A stretch of 64,000 bases of DNA from Paragordius varius (Eukaryota; Nematomorpha): contig OZ176052.1 in assembly GCA_964247055.1 (NCBI GenBank), positions 10,292,001-10,356,000 on the forward strand. The letters run 5' to 3'. This document shows positions 62,492 through 64,000 of this stretch, one piece after another. The stretch's first letter is position 1. Every line of letters starts with the position of its first letter. The notes below the pieces were generated by a model. It had not been told where the DNA came from and ran no database searches. It saw only the letters and a program-made list of their open reading frames with translations. A program made the translations under genes and the position numbers.

Positions 62492-62689
62492 CAGTGATAC
62501 TCAAACTGCGGCCCTACAAGTGCTTTTTTAAGTGACACTATTATAAAAAAAATTCTAGCACTCATTTTCAGAATCTGCAAACGTTTAAAACATATCTCAA
62601 ATTTTTATTAGCATTATATGATGCAAGGCCCCTGCCCTGAGACAGGATCAATATTTTTTGCGCCTTAAATTTCTTTATGATTACCACTG
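62492..62689. mobile_element. hAT-type MITE
   Basis: It begins CAGTGATACTCAAACTGCGG and ends TTATGATTACCACTG, resembling the widespread CAGTGGTTCTCAAAC hAT ends. The internal GGCCCTACAAG and GGCCCCTGCCC are typical of the group. The 8-bp flanks do not match well, so the duplication has decayed or the ends are off. Confidence 0.6.
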
Positions 62690-63639
62690 ATAGGTCTGAA
62701 ACGACGAATGAAATCTGAAATATAAACATGTATTTTTATTATTTATTAACCTCGAAATATTTTAGTTTGTTATGCGGTAATTAAATATAAATGGGGTAAA
62801 ATAAACTATCACATTTTTAAATGTAAATTATTTTATATTAAACTATGTGAATTTTAATTTTCTAGATTTTTATTATTAAAATGATATATATAAAATATAA
62901 TTAATTTAGCATTAAAAAACGGTATTTAGTTCCTTTTTATTCCTAATGAAATGCATTAATTAACTGTAAAAAGCCATAAAAACAATTTTATCTCCAAACG
63001 AGTAAAGAGATGATCATTGAAATATTCGGTATTATACGGTTTATCATATTAATAAAGGGTAGGTGTTTAGAACAAATAATTTTTCAAGGTCATCGACATT
63101 ACATGTATAAAATGTAATTTTTTGTAATACTGTACGATGACTTTAGGAATTTACATAAAGATGAAAGAATTAATTTTAACTTACTTACACTTGGCAATGA
63201 AAATAACACGGGATTTACCGCTTCATACGATTGGTGAACCAATTGTCAGATTACATCAGATAACTGTTAAAAGAGTATTGGGAAAAAACTTATTAAAACT
63301 TTTTCTACTATAATTTTTATGATTGCAAATTTTGTATTATATAATATAACTAGCTGGTCATGTCACGCTTCGCTGTGATCTAGTCTCACCGATAATATTC
63401 TTAATAATTTGCAATAAATAGAGGTAATGGAGATAAAAAATAATAATAAACTCGGGTTTTAGCATAGGCTCAAAACTTTTTACTCGAAATTGGCCATATT
63501 TAAACTGTCCCTTATTAAAATTAATATTCAACTATCATTTGATTTATATTAAGATTTTCGTTATGCGAAATCATGGTTAAAAGTTTTATTTTAAAATTGT
63601 GTTCACACAGCTGGGATCAAGGGAGGTAAATAATTTGTG
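62690..63639. other. Spacer with one small ORF
   Basis: A 58-codon frame on the plus strand (63137-63313: MTLGIYIKMKELILTYLHLA, then MKITRDLPLHTIGEPIVRLH) is less AT-rich than its surroundings but has no recognised relative. A small GC-richer hairpin (CACGCTTCGCTGTG) at about 63363 precedes the tandem array. Confidence 0.35.
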
Positions 63640-64000
63640 GTCCCTTTTTAAAGGAAAAAATAATATTATACGTATTCCCCAGAAATGTGTTTAAGTAAAC
63701 TCGTATGGCTGTTATTGAACATTATCCAAAACCACGCCATTTTTGTAAAGGCGTCTCAGTTTTAAACCGGTCGTCCCACCCATAGACCTATATGGAAAAA
63801 GCTCTGAGATAAATTCTTCGTCTTTATAGGGCAAAAATTTGGAATCATCTTTGATACCATCGTCTCATGCGTTATTCGAAAAAATACCTCGACACAATGG
63901 CGTATTTTTAGGGCATAAAGGCCTTAAATTAACGGCAAAAAAACGCCTGACCTTATTTTACCTAGTTACGGGTAATATTTCAAGCTTTTAAAGAGCCCAT
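63640..64000. repeat. Start of a second array of the 160-bp half-units
   Basis: GTCTCAGTTTTAAACCGGTC, CCCATAGACCTATATGG, GGCGTATTTTTAGGGCATAAAGG and TACCTAGTTACGGGTAATATTTC match units of 33600-34880 in the same order and orientation. The array runs out of the window. Confidence 0.75.

Noticed and set aside
63180-63300. Minus-strand exon with strong acceptor (CTCTTTTAACAG) and donor-like GTAAGTAAG
   Set aside because: All three frames meet a stop within the first 20 bases after the acceptor, so it cannot be a coding internal exon; the plus-strand frame was listed instead.
1-64000. tRNA, rRNA and snRNA genes
   Set aside because: No cloverleaf with A and B boxes, rRNA core or snRNA motif was seen by eye; a covariance-model scan could still find a short one.

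Overview
The window is AT-rich nuclear DNA from an animal. It carries spliced genes with standard-code exons, LIM-homeodomain and TBC1D13/TRIAP1/PGAP3 orthologues, and several transposon families. Eight introns can be placed to the base at only 22-25 nt, all of them among the first introns of their genes, while introns nearer the 3' end run from about 60 nt to over 2 kb. Small 5' introns with larger 3' ones are known from schistosomes, so I favour a flatworm or another fast-evolving lophotrochozoan. The species is inference only.

Layout. 1-1850: two joined copies of a TTAA-flanked MITE and other repeat debris. 1855-9253 (+): TBC1D13, a Rab GTPase-activating protein, with a broken LINE in a late intron. 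9611-13715 (+): a LIM-homeodomain gene of the Arrowhead/Lhx6/8 class. 14460-22989 (-): a complete 16-exon cytosolic acetyl-CoA synthetase (686 residues), convergent with the LIM gene. 23.0-31.1 kb: a repeat block with TTAA MITEs, a long-armed palindromic element, a PIF/Harbinger transposon with TIRs and a transposase remnant, and a 1.25-kb fold-back element. 31092-32197 (-): TRIAP1 and a TMEM186-like mitochondrial membrane protein gene, overlapping by 26 nt. 32.3-35.8 kb: MITEs, a decayed tandem array of about 160-bp half-units, and a LINE tail. 36516-38530 (+): PGAP3. 41388-51726 (-): two tandem paralogues of a secreted S1-type serine protease homologue. The upstream copy in the direction of transcription (50356-51726) is intact but lacks the whole catalytic triad. 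The other (41388-45386) is a decayed pseudogene with a LINE and a hAT element in one intron. 55845-59793 (+): a fossil Ty3/gypsy LTR element. 59.9-64 kb: a palindromic element, a hAT MITE and another start of the tandem array.

No functional cluster is evident. The nearest thing to a shared function is TRIAP1 with its overlapping partner, both predicted mitochondrial. Roughly 40% of the window is recognisable mobile DNA. All coordinates and splice sites were derived by hand reading; homology is from memory of family sequences, without database searches.
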